Notes under the pieces: model-generated | The model's database searches: none | What the model was told of the DNA's origin: nothing | Seen by the model: only the letters and a program-made list of their open reading frames with translations | Program-made: the position numbers and the translations under genes | Part shown: piece by piece, positions 25,885 through 34,107 of the stretch | Layout of the letters: each line of letters begins with the position of its first letter | Position numbering within the stretch: position 1 is the stretch's first letter | NCBI GenBank assembly: GCA_036504595.1 | Contig: DASXUX010000067.1 | Coordinates: 372,001-436,000, forward strand | DNA: 64,000 nucleotides | Direction: 5' to 3' | DNA from: DASXUX01 sp036504595 | Lineage (GTDB): Bacteria > Planctomycetota > SZUA-567 > H5-PLA8

Positions 25885-25975
25885 GGTGAGTGGTGGAGTG
25901 GTGTCTGGTGTCTGGTAGTCTGGTAGTCTGGTAGTCTGGTGGTCTGGTGGTCTGGTGGCTGGTGGTCTGGCAACG
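25885..25975. repeat. Octameric repeats (TCTGGTAG / TCTGGTGG)
   Basis: At least seven units of TCTGGT(A/G)G-type spacer repeats, 8-nt period. Confidence 0.85.
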
Positions 25976-25991
25976 AAGAGGAGGAGTGGCG

Positions 25992-26201
25992 ATGGTTCTG
26001 TCGATCCTAGGCAAGCTGGGCGGGCGGAAGTTTTTGATGGCGGTGTTTGGCGCGGTGGCAATCGGGCTGCATAGCTGGCTGGGGCTTGAAGAGGCATCCA
26101 TCCTGGCTCTGGGCGGCGTGGTCGCGGCGTACGTGTTCGGGCAGGGCGTGGCGGACGGGTTCTCGGGCGGAGCGACAAGCACGGTGGCGAAGACGGAGTG
26201 A
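25992..26201 (+). CDS. Holin-like small membrane protein
   Basis: 69 residues with two membrane segments (KFLMAVFGAVAIGLHSWLGL and SILALGGVVAAYVFGQGVA) and a short charged tail. GAGGAG precedes ATG 25992. The size, two-helix layout and place next to spanin-like genes fit a class II-type holin, which forms the membrane lesion in phage lysis. This is a context call, since holins have little sequence conservation. Confidence 0.5.
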   Translation: MVLSILGKLGGRKFLMAVFGAVAIGLHSWLGLEEASILALGGVVAAYVFGQGVADGFSGGATSTVAKTE

Positions 26202-26207
26202 GAACCT

Positions 26208-26242
26208 TTGAACCGCAAAGACGCAAAGGCTCAAAGAAGGAA
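26208..26242. repeat. Dispersed repeat, family D (copy 1)
   Basis: TTTGAACCGCAAAGACGCAA and following AGGCTCAAAG. Copies at 35973-36003, 47935-47968 (inverted) and 57249-57280. Confidence 0.85.
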
Positions 26243-26303
26243 CCTCAGTCATGTTCCTCTTTGCGTCTTCGCGCCTTAGCGGTTAGCAGAAGAGGAAGCA
26301 TCC

Positions 26304-26594
26304 ATGAGCTGGGGACCATTCATTGCGCTGCTGCTCAAGGCGCTGCCGGACATTCTGTTTCTGTGGCGGCGGCGCGTTGAGCGCGGCGATCGGGAGGCGA
26401 TTCATGAAGATGTTCAGGAATTTCGCGCGGCGCTCTTTGACGCCTCGCGCACCGGCGACTCGCCCGTCCCCCAGGCCGCGGATTCAGCGTCGCCTGGCGG
26501 CGGGAATCTTGATCGCGCTGCTGAGTTGCTTGAGCGGCGGGTGCGCGAGGCGCGTCAGCTACGTCAACAGCGATCACCAATTGGTGCGGCTTGA
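26304..26594 (+). CDS. Spanin-like inner-membrane protein (i-spanin candidate)
   Basis: 96 residues: an N-terminal hydrophobic segment (FIALLLKALPDILFLW) followed by a soluble charged helical part with coiled-coil character, ending RAAELLERRVREARQLRQQR. The next gene starts inside it in the +1 frame and encodes a lipoprotein, which is the classic Rz/Rz1 spanin layout in which the inner-membrane and outer-membrane partners overlap. The GAGGAAG ribosome site precedes ATG 26304. No sequence identity with known Rz is claimed. Confidence 0.55.
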   Translation: MSWGPFIALLLKALPDILFLWRRRVERGDREAIHEDVQEFRAALFDASRTGDSPVPQAADSASPGGGNLDRAAELLERRVREARQLRQQRSPIGAA

Positions 26595-26676
26595 GGCCGG
26601 CCAGCCCGCGCCGCACGCCGGCGTTTTGATGAGCGAAGGGTACTTGTCGGAGATCTATGAGGCGCTGGGGAAGTGA
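26404..26676 (+). CDS. Overlapping lipoprotein (o-spanin candidate)
   Basis: 90 residues in the +1 frame relative to the preceding gene, sharing nt 26404-26594 with it. Ribosome site GGGAGG 7 nt before ATG. The signal region (LAAGILIALLSCLSGGC) has a lipobox-like SGGC with the lipidated cysteine near residue 47, after an unusually long basic N-region. The mature part is about 43 residues (RLEAGQPAPHAGVLMSEGY), the short Rz1 size. The overlap and topology support a spanin pair that fuses inner and outer membranes at lysis. The start could alternatively lie later. Confidence 0.5.
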   Translation: MKMFRNFARRSLTPRAPATRPSPRPRIQRRLAAGILIALLSCLSGGCARRVSYVNSDHQLVRLEAGQPAPHAGVLMSEGYLSEIYEALGK

Positions 26677-26683
26677 CGGAAGG

Positions 26684-26790
26684 GTTCAGGGTTCGGGGTT
26701 CAGGGTTTGGAGTTTCGCGGGAACGGATTAGAACATGTGGCCGAGCAGATCATTCACTGAACCCTGACCCCTGGACCCAGAACCCTAAGT
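26684..26790. repeat. Heptameric repeats GGGTTCA
   Basis: GGGTTCAGGGTTCGGGGTTC at 26686 and the reverse complement (CCTGACCCCTGGACCCAG) near 26763-26785. Similar elements: 35920-35955, 38525-38570, 39280-39318. Confidence 0.8.
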
Positions 26791-26876
26791 TCGGCACGGT
26801 TTTTGGGACACATGAAGAAGAAGTCGGCTTGTTCGTCCTATGAGCAGTATTTGCTCGAACAAAAGGAAGCGCAACC

Positions 26877-28511
26877 ATGATTCGATCGACGCGTCGTGCC
26901 GCGACGGCAGGTTTGTTGGGCGTTTTCGGTGCAGTGTTTGCCTTTTCGGTAGCGCTCGCGACCACTCCGGAAATGAAGAGCGTCGTGGTCGCGCCGCGCA
27001 GCGTCGGCACGAATCTACGCATTTCCAACCCATTCCTGCTGCCTGGCGTTGACCCGCAATTTCCCAATGGCGGCGATGTGAGTGCCGATCCGAAAGGCTT
27101 TGACCTGGGCGATGCGCTCGCCGGTTCGCAGGTGATGCGCTTCCTCACCGCTCTGGGCGGCGTGCAGCCGTACATTTTCACGTCGGACAACCTCAGCGGC
27201 ACGGGGCTGACGCTCGAGGAGTCCGGGCGCGTTTTCGGCACGCCCGTGGGAACTCTGCCGGTTGCGTTTACGGCAAGAGTGGTAGACGCGTCGAGCACGG
27301 CGCGCAGCGGGTATTTCCGGCTGGGGCGGCAAGTTCTGGCGCCGGGCGTGTTGCGGTTCGCTCAAGACCGCTTGTCGCAAGCTCAGGTCGGGCAAGATTA
27401 CTTTACTAATGTGGAGGTACTCGGCGCAAAGCCCGCCGACGTGTTCTTCAGCGTGGCGGCCGGCAGCGTGAAGTTTAACGGCACGGCGATCGGCAATCTG
27501 GAGACGGCCGGGCTGACCCTTTTTGATGACGGGACGATCGCCGGGCGGCCTCTGGCCAGCGGCACGCTGCTCTTTACGGCTCACGCGGCGACCAAGACGG
27601 CCGTGGCGCGCAGCCGCGATGGGTCGCAGATCGACCAGCCGCTGAGCCTGCAGATTGCGGAGCAGGAGAGCGTGCAATCGCTGCTGGCGACGACGCTCGC
27701 CGGCATTCGCGGGAACTTCGGTACTGGGAGCCGGAGTTTCGCGAGCTTCTTCTTCCTGATCGACACGGATGGTTTGGCGAACACGGACTTCGCAAACACG
27801 CCGTTTACTTTCCGCGTCGGGGGAACGGAGTTCTTCACAACGCTGGACGCATCCGGTCAGTCGCGCAGCGGGAAGGTTCTCGTGGCGCTGGACGCCCTGG
27901 GCGGTGGGCTGAAAGTAACATTGCTTGACGCGGATTGGGGCCTGTTGCTGGGCGAGAACAACCTGGTGAATCGCGGCCAGATCACAACCGTCGTCGGTGT
28001 TGAGCTGGGAACGACGTTCCTAGGCACGGAGGCGCTGCAGTTCGATGTTCGCGCTAGCAGTAGAAGATTTCAGCTTACCTACAAGCTAGGCAAGCAGCGG
28101 CAATTGGGCGGGCTGTTCCAGATGGTTGCATTGAGCGCGGTGGATTTCTCGGATGGCAGCGCCTTCGCAGTGAAATTCCTGGCGTCGCACGTGAAGGGGC
28201 GATCCAACGTCGAGTTCGGGTACGGCACGAGCGCGACCGTGCACATCGGCCCGGGATTCCATGAGACGGTGCCTCTGCGCAAAGGCCGCGGGAAGTTCGC
28301 GGCGCCCGGAATCCGCAGCCTGATCGTCAACCCCAAGACAAAGGTCGGCGTGCTGACGACGTTCGATCTGCCCACGGCGCAAACGGGGATACCGCTCGGC
28401 AGTTCGGGCAAGGCGGCGACGTTCCTGCTAGGATTGGATTTGAACACGACCTCGACCTTCTTCCAGGGCGACGCGTCGAGAGTGATCTTCCCGGTGACAT
28501 TCGGAAGGTAA
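26877..28511 (+). CDS. Exported protein with Ig-like (He_PIG-type) domains
   Basis: 544 residues. Signal peptide about 1-28 (GLLGVFGAVFAFSVALA). Two putative-Ig (He_PIG/cadherin-like) domains are visible by their phrasing: GTGLTLEESGRVFGTPVGTL (about 105-130) and ETAGLTLFDDGTIAGRPLASGT (about 215-240). The C-terminal half is beta-rich and unassigned. AAAGGAAG precedes ATG. The gene lies within the phage-like block between spanin-like genes and the terminase, but looks like a host surface protein, probably cargo. It also has GC3 similar to host genes by eye. Confidence 0.65.
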   Translation: MIRSTRRAATAGLLGVFGAVFAFSVALATTPEMKSVVVAPRSVGTNLRISNPFLLPGVDPQFPNGGDVSADPKGFDLGDALAGSQVMRFLTALGGVQPYIFTSDNLSGTGLTLEESGRVFGTPVGTLPVAFTARVVDASSTARSGYFRLGRQVLAPGVLRFAQDRLSQAQVGQDYFTNVEVLGAKPADVFFSVAAGSVKFNGTAIGNLETAGLTLFDDGTIAGRPLASGTLLFTAHAATKTAVARSRDGSQIDQPLSLQIAEQESVQSLLATTLAGIRGNFGTGSRSFASFFFLIDTDGLANTDFANTPFTFRVGGTEFFTTLDASGQSRSGKVLVALDALGGGLKVTLLDADWGLLLGENNLVNRGQITTVVGVELGTTFLGTEALQFDVRASSRRFQLTYKLGKQRQLGGLFQMVALSAVDFSDGSAFAVKFLASHVKGRSNVEFGYGTSATVHIGPGFHETVPLRKGRGKFAAPGIRSLIVNPKTKVGVLTTFDLPTAQTGIPLGSSGKAATFLLGLDLNTTSTFFQGDASRVIFPVTFGR

Positions 28512-28513
28512 CA

Positions 28514-28556
28514 GAAGGCTTGAGGCTTGAAGCTTGAGACTTGAGACCTGAGGCTT
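28514..28556. repeat. Heptameric repeats GGCTTGA / AGCTTGA
   Basis: Runs of GCTTGAGG-type units after the preceding gene; a sister stretch is at 28903-28935. Confidence 0.8.
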
Positions 28557-28654
28557 GAGTGCTTGTCGTTTGCTAGAGCACTCAGGACGCAGTGCCGGCA
28601 TTTTCATTTCGTAGTTTCGTTTACCCACAACAAGAAAATCGCAAGGGAGGACAT

Positions 28655-28900
28655 ATGCCACGCGGAAAGCCGCGCGAGGGCGCGTTGTCGTTTGTATCGA
28701 CGGATGAGTTGATGGGGGAACTCAAGCGGCGGAGTCTGGGATGCTTGATCGTATGCGTGCGGGCGGAGGAGCGGGGCGATGCCTGGCGCTATAGCCTGCG
28801 CGGGTCGCCGGTGCTGCTGGGGGCGATGAGCGCGGCGCTGTCGATGGAGATCCAGCGTTCGCTAGGAAGAGAAGGCGAAAACGTTGGGAGCCGTGCCTAG
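28655..28900 (+). CDS. Small hypothetical protein upstream of the terminase
   Basis: 81 residues, ATG 28655 with AAGGGAGG upstream. Contains FVSTDELMGELKRRSLGCLI, a two-helix look, and ALSMEIQRSLGRE near the end. Location directly before the terminase large subunit suggests a packaging or head-related role (possibly a small-terminase-like or accessory protein), but no motif proves it. Confidence 0.45.
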   Translation: MPRGKPREGALSFVSTDELMGELKRRSLGCLIVCVRAEERGDAWRYSLRGSPVLLGAMSAALSMEIQRSLGREGENVGSRA

Positions 28901-28948
28901 GTGGGCTTGAGGCTTGAAACATGAGGCTTAAGATTGGAGGCTTCGCCG

Positions 28949-30349
28949 ATGTTATTGGATGAGAGTGCGAGCGGGGAAGCATCCTTGGCGATGCCCGTTC
29001 CGCACGAAGGACAGAAGAAGGTTCTGAATCTTCCGGCGCGCTATCGCGTGGCGGTGTGCGGCCGGCGGTTTGGAAAGACCGTCGCAGCGGCGATCGCCGC
29101 GGTGACGCACTGCGAAGAAGCGCGGACGCGCCAGCGCGTGTGGTGGATCGCTCCTGTCCAGGCGCAGGCGGACCTGGTGGAACGCGAGATTGCGTACTGG
29201 CTGGACCTGCGGGCGAAGGAAGAGGAGGAGAAGGAAAAGCAGGAGAAGAAAGATAGCATTGCAGGAGACGCGAAAGAGAAGAAGACGAAGAAGGTGAGTG
29301 AAATGACAGAGGAAGAGCGGAAAGAAGTGAAGCACTGGCGCTGGGTATACCGGAAGAGCGAGCATACTCTGGAGCATGTGCGGAGCGGGTCGCGGATCGA
29401 GTTCCATAGCGCTCACGTGCCCGACCGGTTGCGCGGCGCGGGACTGGAGCTGGTGGTGATCGACGAGGCGGCGGACATCACCGAGGACACGTGGAAGATG
29501 GTGGTGAAGCCGATGCTGTTGGAGGGGCGCGGGAAGGCGTTCATCATCGGCACGCCGCGCGGAACTCGGCACTGGCTGCATCGCGTGTTCATGACTGGGC
29601 AGCGGGGCGAAAGCAACTATGCGTCGATAAGGCTGCCGACGAGCCAGAACCCTAGGATTGACGCCAAAGAGCTTGAGGAATACAAGGCGGACATGACCGA
29701 GGAGGAATTCCGGCAGGAGTTCGAGGCGGAATTCATTGACGGCGTGAATGCGGCGTTTACGAAGATCGATGAGGCGGTTTCGGGCGAGGTGAGAGCGAAG
29801 GGTGAGCGCGGAGAATTCTACATTACCGGCATCGACCTGGGGCAGCGGAAGAACTTCACGGTGCTGTGCAGCTTGAACTGCCAGCGCGAACGGGTGGAGG
29901 GATTCGACCGCTTCAATAAGCTGGATTGGGACGTTCAATGCCGGCGGATTAAAGCGCACCTGGATGCATTCCCGGGCGCGTGCATGGTGGACGCGACGGG
30001 CGTTGGCGGATCGGTGTGCGAGCAGCTTGAGAAGACGCTAGGATTAACGTTGCACCGTTTCACTTTCACGCAGCCGAGCCGGCAGGAGATGCTGGGCGCG
30101 TTGCAGGTGGCGTTTGCGCATGAGCAGATCAAGCTGGCAAAGGTGCCGATGCTTTTGGAGGAGCTGCGCGGATTTACTTTGCTAGAGAAGACTGATCCTA
30201 ATGGAACGACGCGGGCGCGCTATGGAGCTCCGGAAGGCGAGCACGACGACTGCGTGATGGCTCTGGGTCTGGCGTGGTGGGGTTTGCGCAAGAAGGGGCT
30301 GTGGGGCGGGGTGAGGGGGAATCCGCTGCGGGACGGGATGTTTGCGTGA
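28949..30349 (+). CDS. terL: Phage terminase large subunit
   Basis: 466 residues. ATPase domain with Walker A GRRFGKT (near residue 40), Walker B LVVIDEAADI, coupling motif region IIGTPRGT, and a C-terminal RNase H-like nuclease with ITGIDLGQRKN, MVDATGVGGSV and the late acidic HDDCVMALG. It packages DNA into the prohead and cuts concatemers. Between Walker A and Walker B lies a charged Lys/Glu insert of about 45 residues (EEEEKEKQEKK). Start at ATG 28949 with GGAGG; an in-frame TTG 28934 is less likely. All catalytic motifs are intact, so it is not an obvious pseudogene. Confidence 0.95.
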   Translation: MLLDESASGEASLAMPVPHEGQKKVLNLPARYRVAVCGRRFGKTVAAAIAAVTHCEEARTRQRVWWIAPVQAQADLVEREIAYWLDLRAKEEEEKEKQEKKDSIAGDAKEKKTKKVSEMTEEERKEVKHWRWVYRKSEHTLEHVRSGSRIEFHSAHVPDRLRGAGLELVVIDEAADITEDTWKMVVKPMLLEGRGKAFIIGTPRGTRHWLHRVFMTGQRGESNYASIRLPTSQNPRIDAKELEEYKADMTEEEFRQEFEAEFIDGVNAAFTKIDEAVSGEVRAKGERGEFYITGIDLGQRKNFTVLCSLNCQRERVEGFDRFNKLDWDVQCRRIKAHLDAFPGACMVDATGVGGSVCEQLEKTLGLTLHRFTFTQPSRQEMLGALQVAFAHEQIKLAKVPMLLEELRGFTLLEKTDPNGTTRARYGAPEGEHDDCVMALGLAWWGLRKKGLWGGVRGNPLRDGMFA

Positions 30350-30415
30350 TTTGTCCGTTGTCCGTGGTCAGTTGTCAGTTGTTGCGGAATGCGAGCGGGT
30401 GAAGAGAATGAGAAC

Positions 30416-30994
30416 ATGGCGTCGATATCCGAATTGAAAGAGCGGCTTCAATACGTGTTCTGGGCGTGCGCGGGTGCGGTGGTGATTGGCGTAACGCTGC
30501 CGACGGTGTTGACGTGTTGGAATTGCGGAGAGCGGGGGATATTCGGGGATCATGAGGCGGCCGCGCTGAGCGCTATGCAGTTGGCGGAGGATTGGTTTGG
30601 ATTGCAGGTCGCGGCGACGTTATTTTGCGGGCCGGGAGCGGTGATCCTGGCACTGCTGTTGTTTTTTCCGTGCCGGCGCTTGGCGAAAAAAGCGGGAGCT
30701 ACGCTGCGAAATGTCGCTTGGTGCGGAGTGCTGGTCGGAACTGTGATGGGTTTTCTCAATCTTCCGGGTTGGGCGGTGGGATTTATTCTACCTGCGTCTG
30801 GACGGCACCCTGTAGAGATTCGGGTGTTGCTGTTGTTCTTGATTTCTGGCGCGTCGTGCGGGGCTTGGATTGCGTGGCAGGCTTGGCGCGCGGAACATCC
30901 GGGAGAGAGGTTCTTTCCTAGATATTCGCTGATGACGTTGATCCTATTTGTTTTTGCGTGGGGTCTTTTGTTGGCTATTTTTGCGCCGAAGTAA
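30416..30994 (+). CDS. Polytopic membrane protein inside the phage-like block
   Basis: 192 residues, four membrane segments. The C-terminal helix RYSLMTLILFVFAWGLLLA has the planctomycete leader style (R-x-S-L-x-T-L). No phage family recognised; probably host cargo. The ribosome site is weak (GAAGAGAATGAG). A superinfection or membrane-modifying role is speculative. Confidence 0.55.
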   Translation: MASISELKERLQYVFWACAGAVVIGVTLPTVLTCWNCGERGIFGDHEAAALSAMQLAEDWFGLQVAATLFCGPGAVILALLLFFPCRRLAKKAGATLRNVAWCGVLVGTVMGFLNLPGWAVGFILPASGRHPVEIRVLLLFLISGASCGAWIAWQAWRAEHPGERFFPRYSLMTLILFVFAWGLLLAIFAPK

Positions 30995-31046
30995 CATCAA
31001 TTCAAGTCTGCCCTTTCAGGGCGACGAAACGCAAGACGCCGGGTTA

Positions 31047-31082
31047 CCCAGGGCGGCGGCCGCGCTGCGGCCTTGCCCTGGG
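31047..31082. repeat. Hairpin repeat CCCAGGGC...GCCCTGGG
   Basis: 8-bp perfect stem with a GC-rich loop in the 30995-31189 spacer; a further hairpin CCTTTCAGGG lies to its left. Confidence 0.7.
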
Positions 31083-31189
31083 CTTTCATAGGTAGGCCCT
31101 TCAGGCCAAACAGCGCCGGCATCAGGACACGGCTGAGGCTCGGGTGTCGATGTGCCTTTCGGATAATGAACACTTTTGAGGAGATGCAA

Positions 31190-32809
31190 ATGTCTGACAA
31201 CAATTTTTTGGCGCGGTTGGGCGCGCGGCGGCCGGGGCTGGATTCACTGGAGCCGGGGTGGCGGCTGGTGGAGGACGTGCTGGCGGGGCGCATCAAGCGG
31301 CGGAGTGCGGACGGATGGTACAGCCCGTACTTGCCGAAGGGGCGGCTGGAGCCGGCGGGCGAGTACAGTTTGCGCATGGAGTTGACGCCGTTCTTCGCTC
31401 AGACGCCGCAGCTTTTGGCGTCGCGGCTGGGGGCGCTCTTTAAGACGAAGGTGCAGGTGGAAATTGCGGGGGACGGGGAGACGGGGGGACGGGGAGACGG
31501 GGGGAACAGCGAGGAGGCAGGCGGCGGGAGGCAGGAGGCAGGAGTTGCGCGCGCCGCTCGTCGCACGACAGAGCAGTCTGCAACCCATAATCGCTTCGCG
31601 CGGTTCTTGCAAGAGGCGGGGCGGCGGCATACTTCGTTTGAGGATATTGCGGTGCAGGCGGCGTGTCTGGCTCAAACGCACGGGTTTTGCGCAGCGCTGA
31701 TCGATCGCGACCCGCTGCCGGATGTCATCCTAGGCACGAAGGCGGGCACGGAGGCCCGCCCTAATGTTTCGCAGGCGGAGGCGGCGGCGCTGAATATAGG
31801 GAGACCATATATTGCGTTGTATAGCGCTCCCGAAATTCTGGACTGGGACTATGGCACAGACGGGCTGCTGGCGTGGGTGAAGTTCGGCGAGGAGGAACTC
31901 TGGCGGCCGCGCTGGGACGCTCCAGCGGAGCGCGTGCGCGTGTACCGCATTGTGGACCGGACGCACATTCGCGTGTATAGAGTGAAGGATCAGACGTCTC
32001 GCGGTGAACGCGAAGCTATCGTCTGTGCCGAGGAGCCGGTCGCTCACGGGTTCAACAGTGTGCCGGTGGCATTCCTGCATCCGTTTCCGGGGCCGGATGG
32101 GATCGGGCGGTCGATGCTGCTGCGGTCTGCGGAAGCGGATATCGCGGCGGCGCGTGTGCTCAGCGACTTGGTGTGGGATTTGTTTTTGCTAGGAAATCCG
32201 ATCCTGACGCTGAAGACGGGACGCAAGGATGAAGATTTGGCGCAGCTCGGGTTGGGCGCGACACGGTACATTCCGCTGCGCAACGGGCGGCCGGGCGAGG
32301 AGAATCCGGAGACGCTGGAGTTCGTGCAGCTTGATCCAACGGGAATCGAACTGCTCTTCCGGGCGCATACGCTGTTTGCCGGCCAGGCGCGCGCGGCGTC
32401 CGGAGCCGAGGAGGCGGCGGCGGTGCCGCGGCAGCAGACCGGGATCGCTCAGGCCTGGCGCTTCAAGACCGGCGAGGAGCGGGTGCTCTTCATGCTGGCT
32501 CGCGCGCTGGAGCCGTTCCTGACGCGATGCCTGGAGCTTGCGAGCGAGGCGCTTGCGGTCCAATCCAGCAGTGGCACGCACGGAGCTGATCGTAGCACGC
32601 TGGCGGTGCGGCTGCCGGAGAGTTTCGATGTGACGGCTCCGGGCGAAACGCTGGATTCGGCGGAGAAGCTGCTCGGGTTGGCGGAGCAGTTCGGGCAGAC
32701 GGAGCTGGCGAAGGCGGCGCTGGCGCGGGTCGAGGCGTCGCTGGGCGTGCTGCCGGCGAGCACGCGGGAGGCTCTGCGGAGAGAGCGCGAGGCGCTCAGT
32801 TTGAAATGA
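31190..32809 (+). CDS. Phage portal protein (DUF4055-like)
   Basis: 539 residues, ATG 31190 with GAGGAG upstream. Portal-like features: N-terminal LEPGWRLVEDVLAGR and YLPKGRLEP, middle SFEDIAVQAACLAQTHGFCAALIDRDP and RPYIALYSAPEILDWDYG, then a crown-like helical part (IAAARVLSDLVWDLFLLGNP). Portals form the DNA entry ring of the capsid. Two repeat-derived stretches interrupt it: about 40 residues (GDGETGGRGDGG... AGGGRQEAGVA) made by octamer/heptamer repeats at 31470-31545, and GTKAGTEARPN from a family A copy at 31740-31762. The frame survives both. It sits after the terminase, as in typical phage head clusters. Confidence 0.8.
   Translation: MSDNNFLARLGARRPGLDSLEPGWRLVEDVLAGRIKRRSADGWYSPYLPKGRLEPAGEYSLRMELTPFFAQTPQLLASRLGALFKTKVQVEIAGDGETGGRGDGGNSEEAGGGRQEAGVARAARRTTEQSATHNRFARFLQEAGRRHTSFEDIAVQAACLAQTHGFCAALIDRDPLPDVILGTKAGTEARPNVSQAEAAALNIGRPYIALYSAPEILDWDYGTDGLLAWVKFGEEELWRPRWDAPAERVRVYRIVDRTHIRVYRVKDQTSRGEREAIVCAEEPVAHGFNSVPVAFLHPFPGPDGIGRSMLLRSAEADIAAARVLSDLVWDLFLLGNPILTLKTGRKDEDLAQLGLGATRYIPLRNGRPGEENPETLEFVQLDPTGIELLFRAHTLFAGQARAASGAEEAAAVPRQQTGIAQAWRFKTGEERVLFMLARALEPFLTRCLELASEALAVQSSSGTHGADRSTLAVRLPESFDVTAPGETLDSAEKLLGLAEQFGQTELAKAALARVEASLGVLPASTREALRREREALSLK
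31470..31545. repeat. Octamer/heptamer repeats inside the portal gene
   Basis: GACGGGGA-type octamers (31470-31505) followed by GGAGGCA-type heptamers (31510-31545), read in frame. Confidence 0.85.
31740..31762. repeat. Family A repeat inside the portal gene
   Basis: AGGCGGGCACGGAGGCCCGC, palindromic; read as AGTEARP. Host-type repeat within a phage gene. Confidence 0.85.
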
Positions 32810-32945
32810 TGAATGCGGAATGACTAACTGAAAATGATGAATGCGGAATGATGAATGATGAATATGGCTGGTAATGGCGTGTGCATCATCAGCCTTATTC
32901 CGCATTCATCATTCATCATTCATCATTCCGTTGTCATTCATCATT
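32809..32945. repeat. ATGATGA-type heptamer repeats with inverted arms
   Basis: ATGAATGCGGAATGAT-type units on the left (32809-32870) and CATTCATCATTCATC-type units on the right (32900-32945), giving a long imperfect stem. Confidence 0.9.
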
Positions 32946-33316
32946 CGAATACCTACTTCGACTTCTAGCGTGGCCCAGCTTGGCGCGCGCGGGTCTGCGC
33001 GGACGACGCGGCAGGTGAGGGGTGCGCGTTGTTCAAGCAGGGCGAAGATGTGGTGGTTGCGGGCGCGGGGGACGTAGCCGAGGGTTCGGCCGAAAAGCAT
33101 GATGCGGACGGCGGAATGTTCTTCAGCACGCAAGGTCAGCAGCGCTCTGGGCGCGAGTTCTTCAACGAGAGCAGGGTCAGCGTCATTCTGAAATCCTGCG
33201 ACGAAAAAGCGGTCGAGGTGGAACTCGCGCGCGGGGGCGTTTTGCGCGGAGACGCGCGAGTTGAGGAATGGCAGGGCGGGCAGGAAGGCGAGAAATCCGC
33301 GGCGCGTGGTCGTCAT
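32909..33316 (-). CDS. Exported single-domain HIRAN protein
   Basis: 135 residues on the minus strand. N-terminus MTTTRRGFLAFLPALPFLN looks like a Tat/Sec export signal; residues about 37-120 carry the HIRAN pattern (FFVAGFQNDADPALVEELAP, LLTLRAEEHSAVRIMLFG, RTLGYVPRARNH, ALLEQRAPLTCRVV). HIRAN domains usually bind DNA ends inside larger ATPases, so an exported stand-alone copy is a different type. TGGAGA precedes ATG 33314-33316. Its last 15 residues (MMNDNGMMNDE and before) are translated from the heptamer repeats. It interrupts the phage block on the opposite strand. Confidence 0.7.
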   Translation of the reverse strand: MTTTRRGFLAFLPALPFLNSRVSAQNAPAREFHLDRFFVAGFQNDADPALVEELAPRALLTLRAEEHSAVRIMLFGRTLGYVPRARNHHIFALLEQRAPLTCRVVRADPRAPSWATLEVEVGIRMMNDNGMMNDE

Positions 33317-33368
33317 CGTTGATCTCCAGAACTGCTATTGAATACACCAGGTGACAGCAAGAACGCAA

Positions 33369-33468
33369 GCCCGGCTGAAGCCGGCTGAGTGGGCAGGCTA
33401 GACAGCCTGACCCACCACCTGAAGGTGGTGGCAAGCAACGGCCAGAAGCCGGCTGAAGCCGGCTGGAC
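33369..33468. repeat. Hairpin-rich repeat cluster
   Basis: Two copies of GCCGGCTGAAGCCGGCTG, a CAGGCTAGACAGCCTG palindrome and a CCACCACCT-GAAGGTGGTGG hairpin within 100 bp, between the HIRAN gene and the next gene. Confidence 0.75.
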
Positions 33469-33543
33469 ATTCGATACTCCGGAGACAGTTCCGGAATGCA
33501 TAAAGTCTCGTCGCGGACGCGGTCCGCGAGAAAGGACACTAGG

Positions 33544-34107
33544 ATGACAATAGACACGTGGGTCTATCGGCCGACTCAGGATGGGAAGTTCGCGGTCGGG
33601 TACTTCAGATCAAACGGCGAGTTCTTCACGGATTCGACGCATGATACTCGGGTGGCGGCTCGGTCCGCGTGCGCGGCGCTCAGCGTGGGCCCGTGGCTAT
33701 ACCGTCTTGCCGACGACGGGGTTCATTACAGCGTCGGATACTATGATCCTCACGGACAGTGGGTTGAAGACTGCGCGACGCAAACGCGCGAGCTGGCGCG
33801 AACGGCGATTGCGGCGCTCGCGGCGCCGGTGAGTTCCAATGTTTCGGACATGATTCCGGCGACAAACGGCGCGGACGGCATTCACGGACTGGCGCCGACG
33901 CCGGCTTGCTATGAAGGCTATGGGAACCGGAAGTATTTGGCGAGCGACGGGCAATGGTACTTGAACGGGCATTTCCCCGGGCCGTTCATGGGCTCGATGC
34001 CGCCCTTTGGCACTCCGACGGCCGGCGACGCGTACTTCGATCCGTCGAGCGGGAATCTGTATGTCTTTGATGGGTCCAACTGGAAGACGTTTGCGCCAAG
34101 TGTGTAG
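33544..34107 (+). CDS. Phage-block hypothetical protein with two internal repeats
   Basis: 187 residues. Two similar segments of about 40 residues: WVYRPTQDGKFAVGYFRSNG (about 5-45) and WLYRLADDGVHYSVGYYDPHG (about 53-93), each followed by ARSACAAL/ARTAIAAL. The C-terminal part has GSMPPFGTPTAGDAYFDPSS and LYVFDGSNWKTF, a tail-fibre/adhesin-like style. ATG 33544, AAAGGA upstream. Could be a virion decoration or receptor-binding protein; no proof. Confidence 0.5.
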   Translation: MTIDTWVYRPTQDGKFAVGYFRSNGEFFTDSTHDTRVAARSACAALSVGPWLYRLADDGVHYSVGYYDPHGQWVEDCATQTRELARTAIAALAAPVSSNVSDMIPATNGADGIHGLAPTPACYEGYGNRKYLASDGQWYLNGHFPGPFMGSMPPFGTPTAGDAYFDPSSGNLYVFDGSNWKTFAPSV

